Positions 10,940-21,699 of a stretch of 64,000 nucleotides of DNA are shown in pieces. Within the stretch, counting starts at the first letter, position 1; each line of letters starts with the position of its first letter. The stretch covers positions 101,412,489-101,476,488 of the forward strand of contig CM077025.1 of assembly GCA_039090855.1 (NCBI GenBank), written 5' to 3'. Both the position numbers and the translations under genes were made by a program. The DNA comes from Macrothele yani (Eukaryota; Arthropoda; Arachnida; Araneae; Macrothelidae). Under the pieces are notes generated by a model that saw only the letters and a list, made by a program, of their open reading frames with translations, was not told the origin of the DNA and made no database searches.

Positions 10940-12534
10940 TCCTGGCTAATTAATATAAGGAACCACAGCACGTTACCAACAGAAATAAAAAATGCAAACC
11001 CTCCAATGGGAACAGGGATGCCAAAAATATTCTCGAAAATTAAAACTCATAAAGAAAACACACCTTTAAGACTGATTCTATCGAAAAAAATCTCACCACT
11101 CATCAACCTAGAAAAAAAGATATACAACTATCTATCCCCAATATTCATGAGGAATCAATATACATTAAAGAATAGCTATGAGTTTATAGAAAAAATCAAA
11201 TTAATTAATCAAGACCTAGAGCAAATAACTATGGCCTCCATGGATGTTAAGGCGTTATACCCAAACACTCCTGTCGAGCTAGCCATCGAATTGATTATGC
11301 AACAACTAAGCATCAACAAAGAACTAAACTTGTCACAATTGAAAGAGCTAAAGAATACCTTATATTTCATCAAGGAAAACAACATCTTCCATTTTGAAGG
11401 AAATATATATAAACAAACACAAGGTGGCCCTATGGGATCCCCATTATCGGCATTATACGCAGAAGTGATTATGGCATACCTCGAAAAAGAAATTATTCAA
11501 AATTTACCTGAAAAACCAATACTTTATGCTCGATATGTAGATGACATTATTATAATGTCTAAACTTAACAAAGCCGAGCTACAAGATCTAGCATAGCAGT
11601 TTAGCAAAATCTGTAACACCATAGAGCTAACTATTGAGTTTGAAGAGGATAATTGCCTATCCTTCCTGGACATTCAACTAAAGAAAAACAAAAATAGTTT
11701 TGAATACTCTGTGTTCAGAAAAGCAACTTACATACCTGTACTGATACCATACTCGTCGCACCATCCAGTGATACATAAAAAAAACAGCATAGTAAACTTG
11801 ATACGGCGAGCGTACACACATACATCTAACAACAGGCTAAAAAATCAAGAGCTAGAGTTTATCTCGAAAATATCACAAGAGTATGGGTACCCGAGCAAGC
11901 TAATTAATAAATGGATACATGAGAGTAAAAAGCATATGACTCAGAGTAAAGAAGGCCAAGAAGTGCACAACCAAAGGAAGATGAGAAATAAAAAATTGAA
12001 ATACATTGGAGCTTTCCCATACCTGGAAGGAGTGAGTAAAGAAATCAATAGGCACTGTGCTAAATATGACTTACAACTAGGAAGCTCAGTGCACACCGTG
12101 AAAAGTATGACTGTCAACAAAAAAACAGAGGGAAAAATGCTAGAAGAATCAGGAACCTACGAAATTCCAATAGCACACATACCCCAATATCGTACATTGG
12201 AAGTACGAAAAACAGATTAAAAAAAAGACTTAAACAACACATATCTAACTGGCAAAAAAAAGAAGCCAAAATGGCTTTAGTGCAATTCTGCTTGGAAAAC
12301 CGGACATTCCCAAAGTTCGATGAAATTAAAATGCTAAAAAAGAATAAAAAATCGGAAAGGCAAATGAGGAGGGAAGAAGCAATATTAATCTACAAAAATA
12401 AAGCAAGGGTATGTAACCAGAACGACCCTAGCACATTATCGGGCCTGTGGAAAGAACTAATAAGACAAGAAAAACAACAACAAAAGAAAAACAGGCAAAA
12501 AAGACAAGAAAACCAGGATAGGAGAAGAAATTAA
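10940..12534 (+). pseudogene. PLE-A right-arm RT-GIY-YIG reading frame (nearly intact, 5' truncated)
   Basis: From 11006 the frame is open through the RT. PMGTGMPKIFSKIKTHKEN matches the PLE start of the RT core. MASMDVKALYPN follows, then QTQGGPMGSPLSALYAE and YARYVDDIIIMSK with the YVDD catalytic pair intact. One TAG stop occurs at 11594-11596, after which the same frame continues (11597-12220) into the linker and the GIY-YIG domain. A one-base deletion near 12185, within a C run, shifts the frame before YIGST; the tail resumes at 12271-12534. In the family, RT copies the RNA and GIY-YIG nicks the target. There is no start or N-terminal part, so it is a 5'-truncated insert. Confidence 0.88.
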
Positions 12535-12722
12535 AAAAATAAAAAAAATATATAAAAAAAAATACGGGGAAAAAAAAAGTGTTCTTAACGAAACATAGAT
12601 GGCGCCAGCCGGGCTTGATAACGAAATATATCCAGGAAAGTTTTTCCGACGAATGGCAACAAGGAGTATCGGACTCCATTAGCGCGAAGTTAACCACGAA
12701 CATCGGTGGTAAAGTCGCCACG

Positions 12723-12760
12723 CTCCTGAAGATGCCCAGAGTATGGGCGAAAATTTCGAG
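12723..12760 (+). ncRNA. Hammerhead-like ribozyme motif, PLE-A right arm
   Basis: Stem I CTC (12723-12725) pairs with GAG (12758-12760). CTGAAGA at 12726-12732 fits the CUGANGA core. Helix II GCCC (12734-12737) pairs with GGGC (12745-12748) around loop AGAGTAT, and GAAA follows at 12749-12752. An extra T sits between core and helix II. The stem III segment AATT is self-complementary, as in the minimal dimeric hammerheads described for Penelope-like elements. Confidence 0.5.
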
Positions 12761-13096
12761 TATAAAGAACGGTAAAAATTGATGTTTGAATCCTAAAGCA
12801 AAGATCCAATGAGTATACCCAGCGAAAAGTGTGAGAAGTAAAGCCAGTCATCGCATACAACGGACTTTAGGACAATAACCTCAACAAAGACCGGAAAACA
12901 CGTGCGTGAAATGTCCCCGTCGCTAGAAAGGAATGCCAAGGTAAGCATTATCCGCTAGTTTTCTGTACAAGTTACTTTGAAATATCGCACGTAAAAGAGA
13001 ATAGTACAATAATTAGAGCTATATAATAGTCAGAATTAGAACTACTAAGTGGAAGTGTTTTTAGTTGTTGAAAAGTAAGTACACATATATGTATGG

Positions 13097-13290
13097 CAGG
13101 GGTTGTGCTGGCTTTTCTACAGTTTTCACCAATTTTGTCACGAAATAATTTTTTTTTTCACCAAAGTGTTATAACACTATGAAAAGATAATCGCCAAAGC
13201 TTTTTTCTCCATCGCCAAAGCTCTTTTTCCATCGCCAAAATTATTTCCTTTTTGCAAATTGTGAAGATGGTGATTGGCAGCATGACCCCT
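13097..13290. mobile_element. 194-bp hAT-type MITE with 8-bp target duplication
   Basis: Starts CAGGGGTTGTGCTGG and ends GGCAGCATGACCCCT, imperfect inverted ends. Flanked by ATGTATGG at 13089-13096 and 13291-13298, a perfect 8-bp duplication typical of hAT. The interior holds three ATCGCCAAAGCT-like repeats. Confidence 0.85.
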
Positions 13291-13298
13291 ATGTATGG

Positions 13299-13925
13299 TG
13301 CAAAGTTTCTATAATGAATTACAGTTATGTAAGTCAAGATATGTAGTTTTTAGCATTTTGAAAATATGTGCAGCTTACAATAGTATCAGTTAATAGAAGA
13401 ATGTAAGCCAGACATATTACAAAATGAAGTAAATGAACAGAATGTCTTCAGGGCGAAACTTTTTGCACTAAAGTCACATGTTTTTATGAAAAATATGGTT
13501 CTGTTTCTTTGATCCTGTTGACATCAAAATCAATTAAAAACTAAAAGCTTTTTTTTTTTTTCAAAAAAAAGTAAATGCAGTTCAACATTTGCAGTGATAT
13601 GTATATGCATTTTCCATTCTTTAGTGTTTTCTTCTGCACCACCATCAGTAAGCTTGATATTCATATTTCTGATATTTATTGCCTTACTTTATTCTGTAAA
13701 GACTAAACTGTTGATGTCTGCATTTGCCAAATTGATACCAAAGTTTCTGTTTTGTTGTACATGAGCATTTATTTTTTCAATTTAAATGTGCTTAAGAATT
13801 AAGACTATGTGGTATTTAAGTTGGGTACATAAGCTATTAAAAATGCTTTCACATCATAGCCATAAGTTAACCGTATTATGTTTTATATGTGGCACATGAC
13901 AAGTTTTATTGTTTATTTAATATAG
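13299..13925. other. Intron sequence, nothing recognised
   Basis: AT-rich, ending in the acceptor ATTTAATATAG before the exon at 13926. No repeat or gene recognised. Confidence 0.6.
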
Positions 13926-14177
13926 GTTCAGCCTTCTGAAGGCAACTTGCCTTCCTCAGCAAGTGTTGATCTTCCTTTAGTACATATATCAGCAGAATAC
14001 ATTCAAGATCCAACTACTACAACTACCACAACAAACAAATTGGAGTCCTTTACTGATGGTGTTGTTCTTTGCCAAGGCAGTTACCTCAGTGCTCTTGCTG
14101 AAATTGGTTCCTTTGAGCATAGCTTGACTACTGATTTGCTAAACCATTTGGTTTTAGTTCAGAAAGTTTTTATGAAG
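13926..14177 (+). CDS. BLTP1: BLTP1 (KIAA1109/tweek) internal exon 2 of 8 in window
   Basis: A 252-bp exon, 84 codons, phase 0 to phase 0, between TATAG and the donor GTAATG. It reads VQPSEGNLPSSASVDLPLVH, a polythreonine run (seven Thr) with TNKLESF, then GVVLCQGSYLSALAEIGSFE and HSLTTDLLNHLVLVQKVFMK. That last stretch is a strongly conserved signature of the BLTP1 family and carries the identification of the whole gene. The protein is a rod of repeated beta-groove units thought to move lipids between the endoplasmic reticulum and the plasma membrane. The polythreonine run sits in what is likely a variable loop. Confidence 0.93.
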
Positions 14178-14339
14178 GTAATGCAGTTTTTTTAGCTGTT
14201 AAAATGTGTCTGTGTATGTGTGTTTTAACATTTTTTCCCTCATATACCACTTATTCTAATTTGTGCAAAATTAAAATATATAGCTAAGTTTATTGCAAAT
14301 TAAGAAGAAGGTAGTGTAGAACACACTAAGTTACGTATA

Positions 14340-15478
14340 AAAAGTTTAGGGCAAGTATATTTCAGCCATTACTATGGCCTTCATCAGTGCGACTACAATT
14401 GGTTTTCGTTGCCAGATTGGAAAGGTAAGTTTTGTAATGGTAACTCCGGGTGACGTGATGCAATGAGGGATTTCCAGATGTAAGGAATGAAAATGGGGAG
14501 CTCAGAGTTGCAATTTTTGGAAAATAAAATTTCCAAACTTTCTCTAAACCTCAGAGCATACCGATTTTGGAAGGGAGACAACTTTTTAGTATCGGACCGA
14601 AGTGGAATAGCAGAAGTGTCAGCCATGGTAAGAAGAGACAAGGAAGATGAAGGTTTTCCTAATTTCACATCAGATTTGTGTTTCTGAAGTCTTGAGAGAA
14701 TTTTCTGGAAGGAACTTCCTATGTATGCGGTTAATCCAACATTAGTCTTGATCAGAATTTTATACACTCCATGCAAAGAAAGAGGAGGTCTTGGGTCTCT
14801 GTCATTATGGAGGATAACAGAAATTGAACGGGGAAGAACGAATGGCGAGTCTATATCCTTCTCTTTTGAAGATGCTGATGAGTTTGTAGGCAGAAGGTTC
14901 GTGGTAAGAGATTGAGCCAGCAAACGTTAGTTCCTTTTTTGGTGAAACAGGTTGAAGAGCAACAACTGGTTTTTTCTTAGCATTTTGAATTAATTTAGAA
15001 ACCAGGAGAGGGGGGGGAAAGCCATGTTGAGTAGCGATCAAGCGGATGTTTGCTAATTCATTTTTTAGATTAACTTCAGTGTTACAAACCAAATGCGCTC
15101 GATGAATGAGAGACTTGAGGGCTGACAGTTTATGTTGGTGGAAGGTATGAGAATTGAAAGGAATAATGCTATTGGTAGAAACTGGTTTTTGGCAGACACA
15201 AGTGTAAAGAAGATTATTACATTTTGAGATGCTGACATCCAAGAAATTTATCTTGCCATCAATTTCTTCATTAATAGTGAATCTAATGGACAGGAATTTT
15301 TCAGTGATTAAATTTGTGAGTTGCAATAGATCTTTTTAGGATGAGGCCAGATGACAAAAATATTGTCGACATAACAGAGCCATAAGGTAGGTTGTTGGTC
15401 ATGTTGCATCACTATTGATTGCTCAATATTTTGCAGGTATACTTCAGCCAAAAGTGGGGAAAGGGGTGACCATCGGTA
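14340..15478 (-). pseudogene. PLE-B: 5'-truncated Penelope-like element (RT end and GIY-YIG)
   Basis: Read on the - strand: SPLSPLLAEVYLQNIEQSIV and LCYVDNIFVIWPHPKK (RT; the YVDD box is YVDN), then TINEEIDGKINFLDVSISKC, a CxC linker, and a GIY-YIG domain with HGVYKILIKT and AYIGSSFQKILSRLQKHKSD, ending FIPYIWKSLIA. Frames change at least once near 14850-14930. The 5' end abuts an R2-like remnant at about 15480-15505. The RT catalytic change and frameshifts show a dead copy. A fragment of the same family lies at 43606-43839. Confidence 0.85.
14350..14392 (-). ncRNA. Hammerhead-like ribozyme motif at the 3' end of PLE-B
   Basis: On the - strand CTGATGA (14387-14381), helix II GCCAT/ATGGC around AGTA, then GAAA (14363-14360) and TATA. 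The core is the canonical CUGAUGA, but two bases separate it from helix II and stem I pairs poorly, so activity is doubtful. It lies just downstream of the PLE-B stop codon. Confidence 0.45.
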
Positions 15479-15504
15479 CACCTCGATTTTGTTGATAGCA
15501 TTGA

Positions 15505-16080
15505 TTATTTTAAACTAAAAAACTGTACTGATATGTCGATGATGACTGCCTCCTTCTGCTTTTTGTCATGTAGCACTATGTCTGGATGATTGGCAGAGAT
15601 TGTTATGTCTGTTTTAATCTCACGGTCCCAATATAATTTGTGTTGTTTATTATCTAGTACCTCTGTGGGTTGATATTTACAGTATGGTACTTCTGACACT
15701 GATAGTTCTGCATCATGCACTAATTGTTGATGAATCATCTTAGCAAACTTATTATGTCGCTGCATGTAATCAGTGTTTGCTAGCATGGTGCATCCCCCAC
15801 AGATGTGTTCAATGGTCTCACTGCACGTACCACATCTTTTACATTCGTCATTTTTCAGATCCTACTCCAAAATGTATTTTCTATAATTTTTGGTTGCAAT
15901 CACTTTGTCTTGAACAGCCATCATAAACCCAATAAGTCTCTCCATATAATTTCCCTCACTTCAGCCACTGGTTTAAGGCCTTCTTGCCAACTTCTGGCCT
16001 GTCTAACTGGTTTGTATAAGCCCCATGAAGTTCATTTTGCTTCCATTTTGGAATCTGTATTTTTACTATTATTACTATTA
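15505..16080 (-). pseudogene. R2-like LINE remnant: zinc finger and restriction-like endonuclease end
   Basis: Read on the - strand: QNELHGAYTNQLDRP, MAVQDKVIATKNYRKYIL, a CCHC knuckle in CKRCGTCSETIEHICGGC, then YWDREIKTDITISANHPDIV and VIIDISV. The PD...D arrangement matches the restriction-like endonuclease of R2/R4-type LINEs. Stops and a frame change break it. Close relatives are at 54075-55380 and 55500-57250 in this window. It is cut short at 15505, next to the PLE-B remnant. Confidence 0.75.
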
Positions 16081-16800
16081 TTATTATCATTAATATGTTC
16101 TGTAATGCATGTCGCATTTTACTTTTGTCATTGACTTTGTGTTTATAACCGCCTAATATTTTTAAAATTATTTGGGATGCATTTACTAATGGTAATTCTA
16201 AAAAGTGATCTTTATTTGCTTATAGCTTTGATTGTTGCAAAAAGTTGTAGCTGTTATTATTATAAATATTATAAATAATAACTATAGTGTTTTGATATTA
16301 TTTGCTTTAATTGTTGCAAAATGTTATAGCTGTACTGAATGTCAGTACCCTTTGATAAAACTTATTCAGTTCCTTCTGGTGGGTGAGAGGGGTGGGGGAG
16401 ATGAAGATCACTGTTGTTTCACAGTAATGGTGGATTTTCTGCCTACTGCAAAACCACTGCAATCATCAGTGTGCATGAGTATATTTGTTTGTTCTGTTTT
16501 TTCCAGAAAGGACTGAACAAGTTGCACGTTTCAACAACAATCAAAGTGAATGAGAAATTCTTTTTAGAATTACCATAAAAATTCACCCTAAAATTTTTTT
16601 TTAAATTAGGCAGTCATACTTTTTTTTAATTTAATAAATAAACATTAAGATGGGATGACAAAAATTAAATGAAATGTGCAATACAGAATAAAAAACCAGC
16701 AGTGTTTTTCAGTACTTTGTTTGTAGCTTCTTCATGTATTTAACATGAACATCCTAATTTTAACCATGCACATCCACTTTTAATGGTACTGCTTCCAGGC
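16081..16800. other. Intron sequence, nothing recognised
   Basis: AT-rich with short ATT runs. No supported coding sequence. Confidence 0.5.
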
Positions 16801-16932
16801 AAAGAATGATTTTTTTCTATTCATATGTATATGTACAAAATAAGCTGTCTATACATGTGATAAAAGCAAACCACGTCTTCAATAAGCAAATTAAAATCAA
16901 ATTTATTTACAAATTAAAAGCGGTTAAAAGCA

Positions 16933-16973
16933 GACTAGCGCTTTCGGGGATCTCCCGTCCCCATCTACTGGTC
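16933..16973 (-). ncRNA. Hammerhead-like ribozyme motif, PLE-C left arm
   Basis: Reverse-strand copy of the 18639-18679 motif: stem I GAC/GTC, helix II GGGG/CCCC, GAAA, self-complementary AGCGCT. Confidence 0.45.
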
Positions 16974-17170
16974 AATGCGCCACGGGATCCAACAGAGTCA
17001 ACCCTTATATACTTGATAACACGACCCATCATGCACCACGTCACCAACAGACCATGATTGTCACAGTATAAAGCACAAATTGTAAAATTTTAATTCCAAA
17101 TCAATATAACATAAATATAAGAATACAAAATATTTACAAAATATTTACAAAAATGTACTATTCTGATGTT

Positions 17171-17737
17171 TTAAAATTCCTCATGTGTCAAAGTCTCTTG
17201 TGGAGCAACCATTTTTCGCCAAGGTCTTGGTACAAATGTGGGGAGATCTAAATTACAACAGTTGTCTCCGTATGCAATAATATATAAACTTTCTGAAAAG
17301 AAAACAGTATTTTTGTTGACATTGGAGTTCAAGATTTTAACATTCTCCCAAACAGGGGTGTAACCACCCTGCTTAACAGCCATAGTAAAGGCAGTATTAA
17401 TAGTTTCTGTCCGGAGGGTGTACTTGTGTTCACCCAACCGGGTATTCAGAGTCCTAATTGTAGAACCTATATAAAATTTGTCAATAACACCCGAATCCTC
17501 ATGGGCGAGCGGAATGCAGTATACACCATATTTCATGAGTTTGGGTACTTTATCTCTGTCATTTCTCAGTAAAGTAAATACATTTTTAGTGCAAACTCCA
17601 AACGTCAAATTATGCCTATGGCATATCTTCTTGAGGGTGTTAACTATTGGAGGGAGATAATCCACCTTTCCGACGTATGTAGTGATTTTATTGTCCGTGG
17701 ACAAGGTCGTGAATCTCAACCTGGTGAACCTTCTCAA
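17171..17737 (-). pseudogene. PLE-C left-arm GIY-YIG endonuclease domain
   Basis: An open frame of 188 codons on the - strand. It begins in the linker (MRRFTRLRFTTLSTDNKITT) and runs through LPPIVNTLKKICHRHNLTFG, GVYCIPLAHEDSG, FYIGSTIRTLNTRLGEHK and the conserved C-terminus ENVKILNSN...FFSESLYIIA to PRPWRKM. GIY-YIG residues (GVY and YIG) and the downstream Arg are present. It is a 3' fragment without RT, so it cannot transpose itself. Confidence 0.85.
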
Positions 17738-17875
17738 TAGACCAGGAAAGTAGTTCTAATCAAACGCGCATCACACACTCCTCTTCTTCCAACAAAGCAA
17801 GACGGGACAAACTCTCTAAGGCCTCAACTTTGGCACGGATCTTCGGCTACCCAGAGCACTACTTTCCCGGTCTAT

Positions 17876-18442
17876 TGAGAAGGTTCACCAGGTTGAGATT
17901 CACGACCTTGTCCACGGACAATAAAATCACTATATACGTCGGAAAGGTGGATTATCTCCCTTCCAATAGTTAACACCCTCAAGAAGATATGCCATAGGCA
18001 TAATTTGACGTTTGGAGTTTGCACTAAAAATGTATTTACTTTACTGAGAAATGACAGAGATAAAGTACCCAAACTCATGAAATATGGTGTATACTGCATT
18101 CCGCTCGCCCATGAGGATTCGGGTGTTATTGACAAATTTTATATAGGTTCTACAATTAGGACTCTGAATACCCGGTTGGGTGAACACAAGTACACCCTCC
18201 GGACAGAAACTATTAATACTGCCTTTACTATGGCTGTTAAACAGGTTGGTTACACCCCTGTTTGGGAGAATGTTAAAATCTTGAACTCCAATGTCAACAA
18301 AAATACTGTTTTCTTTTCAGAAAGTTTATGTATTATTGCATACGGAGACAACTGTTGTAATTTAGATCTCCCCACATTTGTACCAAGACCTTGGCGAAAA
18401 ATGGTTGCTCCACAAGAGACTTTGACACATGAGGAATTTTAA
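17876..18442 (+). pseudogene. PLE-C right-arm GIY-YIG endonuclease domain
   Basis: Inverted copy of 17171-17737 with a frameshift near 17965 (CCTTCC against CCTCC in the left arm). The frame from 18005 then reads TFGVCTKNVFTLLRNDRDKV, GVYCIP, YIGSTIRTLNTRL and ends THEEF. It differs from the left arm by only a few substitutions, for example QVGY against QGGY, so the two arms are young or were recently homogenised. Confidence 0.85.
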
Positions 18443-18638
18443 AACATCAGAATAGTACATTTTTGTAAATATTTTGTAAATATTTTGTATTCTTATATTT
18501 ATGTTATATTGATTTGGAATTGAAATTTTACAATTTGTGCTTTATACTGTGACATCATGGTCTGTTGGTGACATGGTGCATGATGGGTCGTGTTATCAAG
18601 TATATAAGGGTTGACTCTGTTGGATCCTGTGGCGCATT

Positions 18639-18679
18639 GACCAGTAGATGGGGACGGGAGATCCCCGAAAGCGCTAGTC
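18639..18679 (+). ncRNA. Hammerhead-like ribozyme motif, PLE-C right arm
   Basis: Stem I GAC (18639-18641) with GTC (18677-18679), core CAGTAGA in place of CTGANGA, helix II GGGG/CCCC, GAAA at 18667-18670, and then AGCGCT-A as stem III and cleavage position. The core has two departures from consensus, but the stems covary with those of PLE-A and PLE-D. Confidence 0.45.
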
Positions 18680-18846
18680 TGCTTTTAACTGCTTTTAATT
18701 TGTAAATAAATTTGATTTTAATTTGCTTATTGAAGACGTGGTTTGCTTTTATCGCATGTATAGACAGCTTATTTTGTACATATACCATTCCATGCGAAAA
18801 TATTTCCTATTTCTATTTTATTCATATGTGTTATGTATATTTGCAG

Positions 18847-18972
18847 GAAGTGAATGAAGTGGTTCAAAAAATGTCGGGCGCAGATAAGCCTGTTCCATTG
18901 TGGGGGGATTTAGAAAAAACATCTTCATCACATCCAAGGCGCCTGCTTTTTTCTTTACTGCTGCGACTTAAG
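18847..18972 (+). CDS. BLTP1: BLTP1 (KIAA1109/tweek) internal exon 3 of 8 in window
   Basis: A 126-bp exon, phase 0 at both ends, after ATTTGCAG and before GTAAGT. It reads EVNEVVQKMSGADKPVPLWG, a short polar stretch (DLEKTSSSHPRR), then LLFSLLLRLK. It follows directly from VQKVFMK of the preceding exon, as in the known family sequence, so no exon is missing between them. The 27 bp upstream of the acceptor are the right target duplication of PLE-C and short original sequence, so the original branch-point region has been pushed about 2 kb away or replaced by element sequence. Confidence 0.93.
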
Positions 18973-20040
18973 GTAAGTGCAATGTCAAAAATATGTAGTT
19001 TCATTATCATCCTCAGATTTCTCATTTGTATTCCTCAGCAAAATTCATAAACATTTTTTTCTGTGTTTATGTTTGCATTATCATTATTTTATATTCTCTT
19101 TTAAACCTATATGCATTGTTGAACGTCTATTGGTGATTCAATATTTTCAAAACTTTTATGTTGATATAATCCTAACAATTATAATTCAGCAGTATTAATA
19201 TTTATATTTCATATATATATTTAATATTTGTTTTAAAATTTATATTTTTAGATGTTATTTATTTATTTATATTTTTTTCTTTTGTTTGGAGATGAATAAA
19301 TTACAGCAGAAAAAGAAAATACTTGAATAGGTAGTGTTGCATATAAAAGATAATTTTAATCCTATAGTCTTTGTGTTAGTATTGGTGTTATTCTTCTGAA
19401 ATCTAATTGAAACTGAAATGGAGGTTAGAATAAAAAACGTTTTTCTTTGCTAATTGCAACATGGGATTTTAATCACTTTCATTCTGATATCTCTTTTTTT
19501 TCTTTGTTAAAAGATATCGCTGTTTTAAAAGAATTGTCATGAGCAATAACTATATACCTTGTTTTACCAAAACTTTTTGTATTTTAAAGCTTCGGTCAGA
19601 AGTTGCTCAAAGCTAGGGATGCCGTTTTTATATTTTTATTTCTTACCTGTGGTCTTTAATGAAATCAAAAGCTTTGATTATGACACTTTGTACAAAGTGT
19701 CATAAACACTTGTTCAAAAAAAACTTTATACAATGTTTCATTGGAAATGTATAAAAACATTATTACCAAAGGGAAAAGAACTCAGTTCATAGGGCCTATT
19801 TGAGAAATATTTTCTTCTCCGGCCTAACACTTTACTCAAAATAGTATAACTGTACTAATGATCCGAATTTCTTGGCATAGAATAGAAATAAAACTTTCCT
19901 AGCTTTCGCACGTCAACCAGATGGCTGTTTCAAGGAAGGTAGACAGCTAACTGGACAATCTTACACTTTGTACAATGTTTCATTGGAAAGTCTCTTATTA
20001 TAAAGGAATTTAATTCGATTACTTTGAAACATCAGTCACA
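18973..20040. other. Intron sequence with a short duplicated motif
   Basis: Mostly AT-rich. ACTTTGTAC...CAATGTTTCATTGGAAA occurs near 19685-19750 and again near 19963-19990, and GACACTTTGTACAAAGTGTC at 19681 is a small perfect palindrome. No gene recognised. Confidence 0.5.
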
Positions 20041-21180
20041 GATATAAGTCTTTAGTTAATATCCATTTAATGATAATGGTTTAACTGTTGTAACTTTTTA
20101 CATGTTGTTTTTCTTTTGTGTCAAATGCATTTCTCGATTGGAAAATACTGTAATTAACTGCAAGAAATTAGGTAGACAAAATTTGTAACGTACCTTTTGG
20201 CTGTAACAGTTGCTGGTCTAGTCGTCGGTGTGTTATCTTTCACTCGGTTCTTGAGTTTTAACACTCCAAAAACAGTAAGTACATTCTTCACGGAGGTGTA
20301 AATACTCATTGATCATGCAATTAAAAAAGAGAGGGTGCCATGGAGGAGCTTTCTTCAAGTCTGTTTTGGACTTGAATACTTTTAAGTCTGAAATTCCAAA
20401 GGTCGACAGAGGTTAGAGGACTTGGAAATCCGTTGGACCAGTATAAAAAGTCTCTGTTTCAAAAATAAAAAAAAAAAAATAAAAAAAGCAATTGCTCCTA
20501 GAAGGGCAGTCATGACAAAAAACAAAGGACTAAAATGAACTGTGAAACGTTAAAATACCTTAAGACAGGATGTACAAGTATGAGTCATTTTACAAATTTC
20601 CACACGAGAAAATGCAAATCACCAAAAATATCACTGGAATTCCTGCCTGTATTGTTCGATATTTTTGATGATTTGCGTTTTCTCGTGCAGAAATTTTTCA
20701 AATAACTCATACTTGTACATCCTGTCTGAAGGTATTTTAATGTTTCACAGTTCATTTTAGTCCTTTTTACAGAGACTTTTTATACTGGTCTAATGGATTT
20801 CCAAGCCCTCTCACCTCTGTCGACCTTTGGAATTTCAAACTTAAAAGTATTCTTTTCCAAAATAGACTTGAAGAAAGCTCCTCCATGGCACCCTCTTTGT
20901 TTTAATTGTTGATCAATGAGTACTTACACCTCCATGAAGAATGTACCTACTGTTTTTGGAGTGTTAAAACTCAAGAACCGAGTGAAAGATAACACACCGA
21001 CAACTAGGCCAACAACTGTTACAACCAAAAGGTACGTTACGAATTTTGTCTATCTAATTTCTTGCAGTTAATTACAGTATTTTCCTATCGAGAAATGCAT
21101 TTGATGCAAAAGAAAAATAACATGCAAAAGGTTACAACAGTTAAACTATTATCATTAAATGGATATTAACTAAAGAAGAA
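20041..21180. repeat. Long imperfect palindrome of unknown type
   Basis: About 550 bp at 20041-20600 reappear inverted at 20640-21180, for example GGTACGTTACGAATTTTGTC at 21031 opposite its complement near 20177. The centre is near 20630. I found no convincing target duplication. The right arm has a short open stretch (VLKLKNRVKDNTPTTRPTTV), with no recognised domain. It resembles the palindromic insertions in the window, but its boundaries are unresolved. Confidence 0.7.
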
Positions 21181-21410
21181 TATGTTTTCAACATACTTTT
21201 CCATCTCAATATATCGAGAAATACCTATAAAGATACAGCTCGTTCCAGGTTTAAATTATTAAATCATAACAAAAAGTTCCAGAAATTGAACCACAAAAGT
21301 TCAAGATGTTTTCAGTGGAAAAAAATTGTTTGTACTACACAGGTCTTTCTGTGAACTTCTTTGTAAAAAAGAGGCTAGAAGAATTTTAAATTCACAGGTA
21401 CAAGAGATTC

Positions 21411-21667
21411 TGGTTAATTGGGGCAGCCATTTATTGGGACAATTCTTGAAGAGCATCCCAAATTAGCCCTTTGCTTTGCATAATTGGGGTAGCCGCTTAA
21501 TTGGCCATCGAAAATTGGGGAGAAATTAATTAGGGTACCCTTTTATTTGGAACAATTCTTGAAGAACATCTCAAATTAGCCCTTTGCTTTGCATAATTGA
21601 ATGGCAGTTGCTTAATTGGGTCAAAGTGTTCTAGCACCGATGCATCCCAATTAACCAGAATCTAGTG
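21411..21667. mobile_element. 257-bp pogo/Tigger-like MITE with TA target site
   Basis: Starts CAAGAGATTCTGGTTAATTG after TA (21409-21410); the opposite end reads CACTAGATTCTGGTTAATTG, followed by TA (21668-21669). Inverted ends of about 23 bp. The interior contains two direct copies of about 47 bp with AATTCTTGAAGAACATCTC. Confidence 0.75.
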
Positions 21668-21699
21668 TATATGATTGCAAATCAGCAATAAATAATATG

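Larger units (their letters stand above)
9138..13052. mobile_element. PLE-A: head-to-head Penelope-like retroelement insertion
   Basis: A giant inverted repeat. The left arm (about 9150-10860) carries the element on the - strand and the right arm (about 10870-12960) carries it on the + strand. AAGTGTTTTTAGTT at 9124-9137 and 13053-13066 forms a 14-bp target duplication, so both arms entered as one insertion. A tail of about 90 bp lies on the right. Both arms encode reverse transcriptase and GIY-YIG endonuclease pieces, and both end in a hammerhead-like motif. The 5' part of the element is missing. Penelope insertions are known for complex inverted copies. Confidence 0.9.
16829..18818. mobile_element. 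PLE-C: head-to-head Penelope-like insertion next to a BLTP1 acceptor
   Basis: Arms at about 16829-17750 (- strand) and 17860-18785 (+ strand) are near-identical inverted copies around a spacer of about 120 bp. TATTCATATGT at 16818-16828 and 18819-18829 is an 11-bp target duplication. About 35 bp beyond the right arm belong to the insert. Both arms hold the C-terminal GIY-YIG domain and a hammerhead-like motif; no RT remains. The right target duplication ends only 17 bp before the exon at 18847. Confidence 0.88.
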
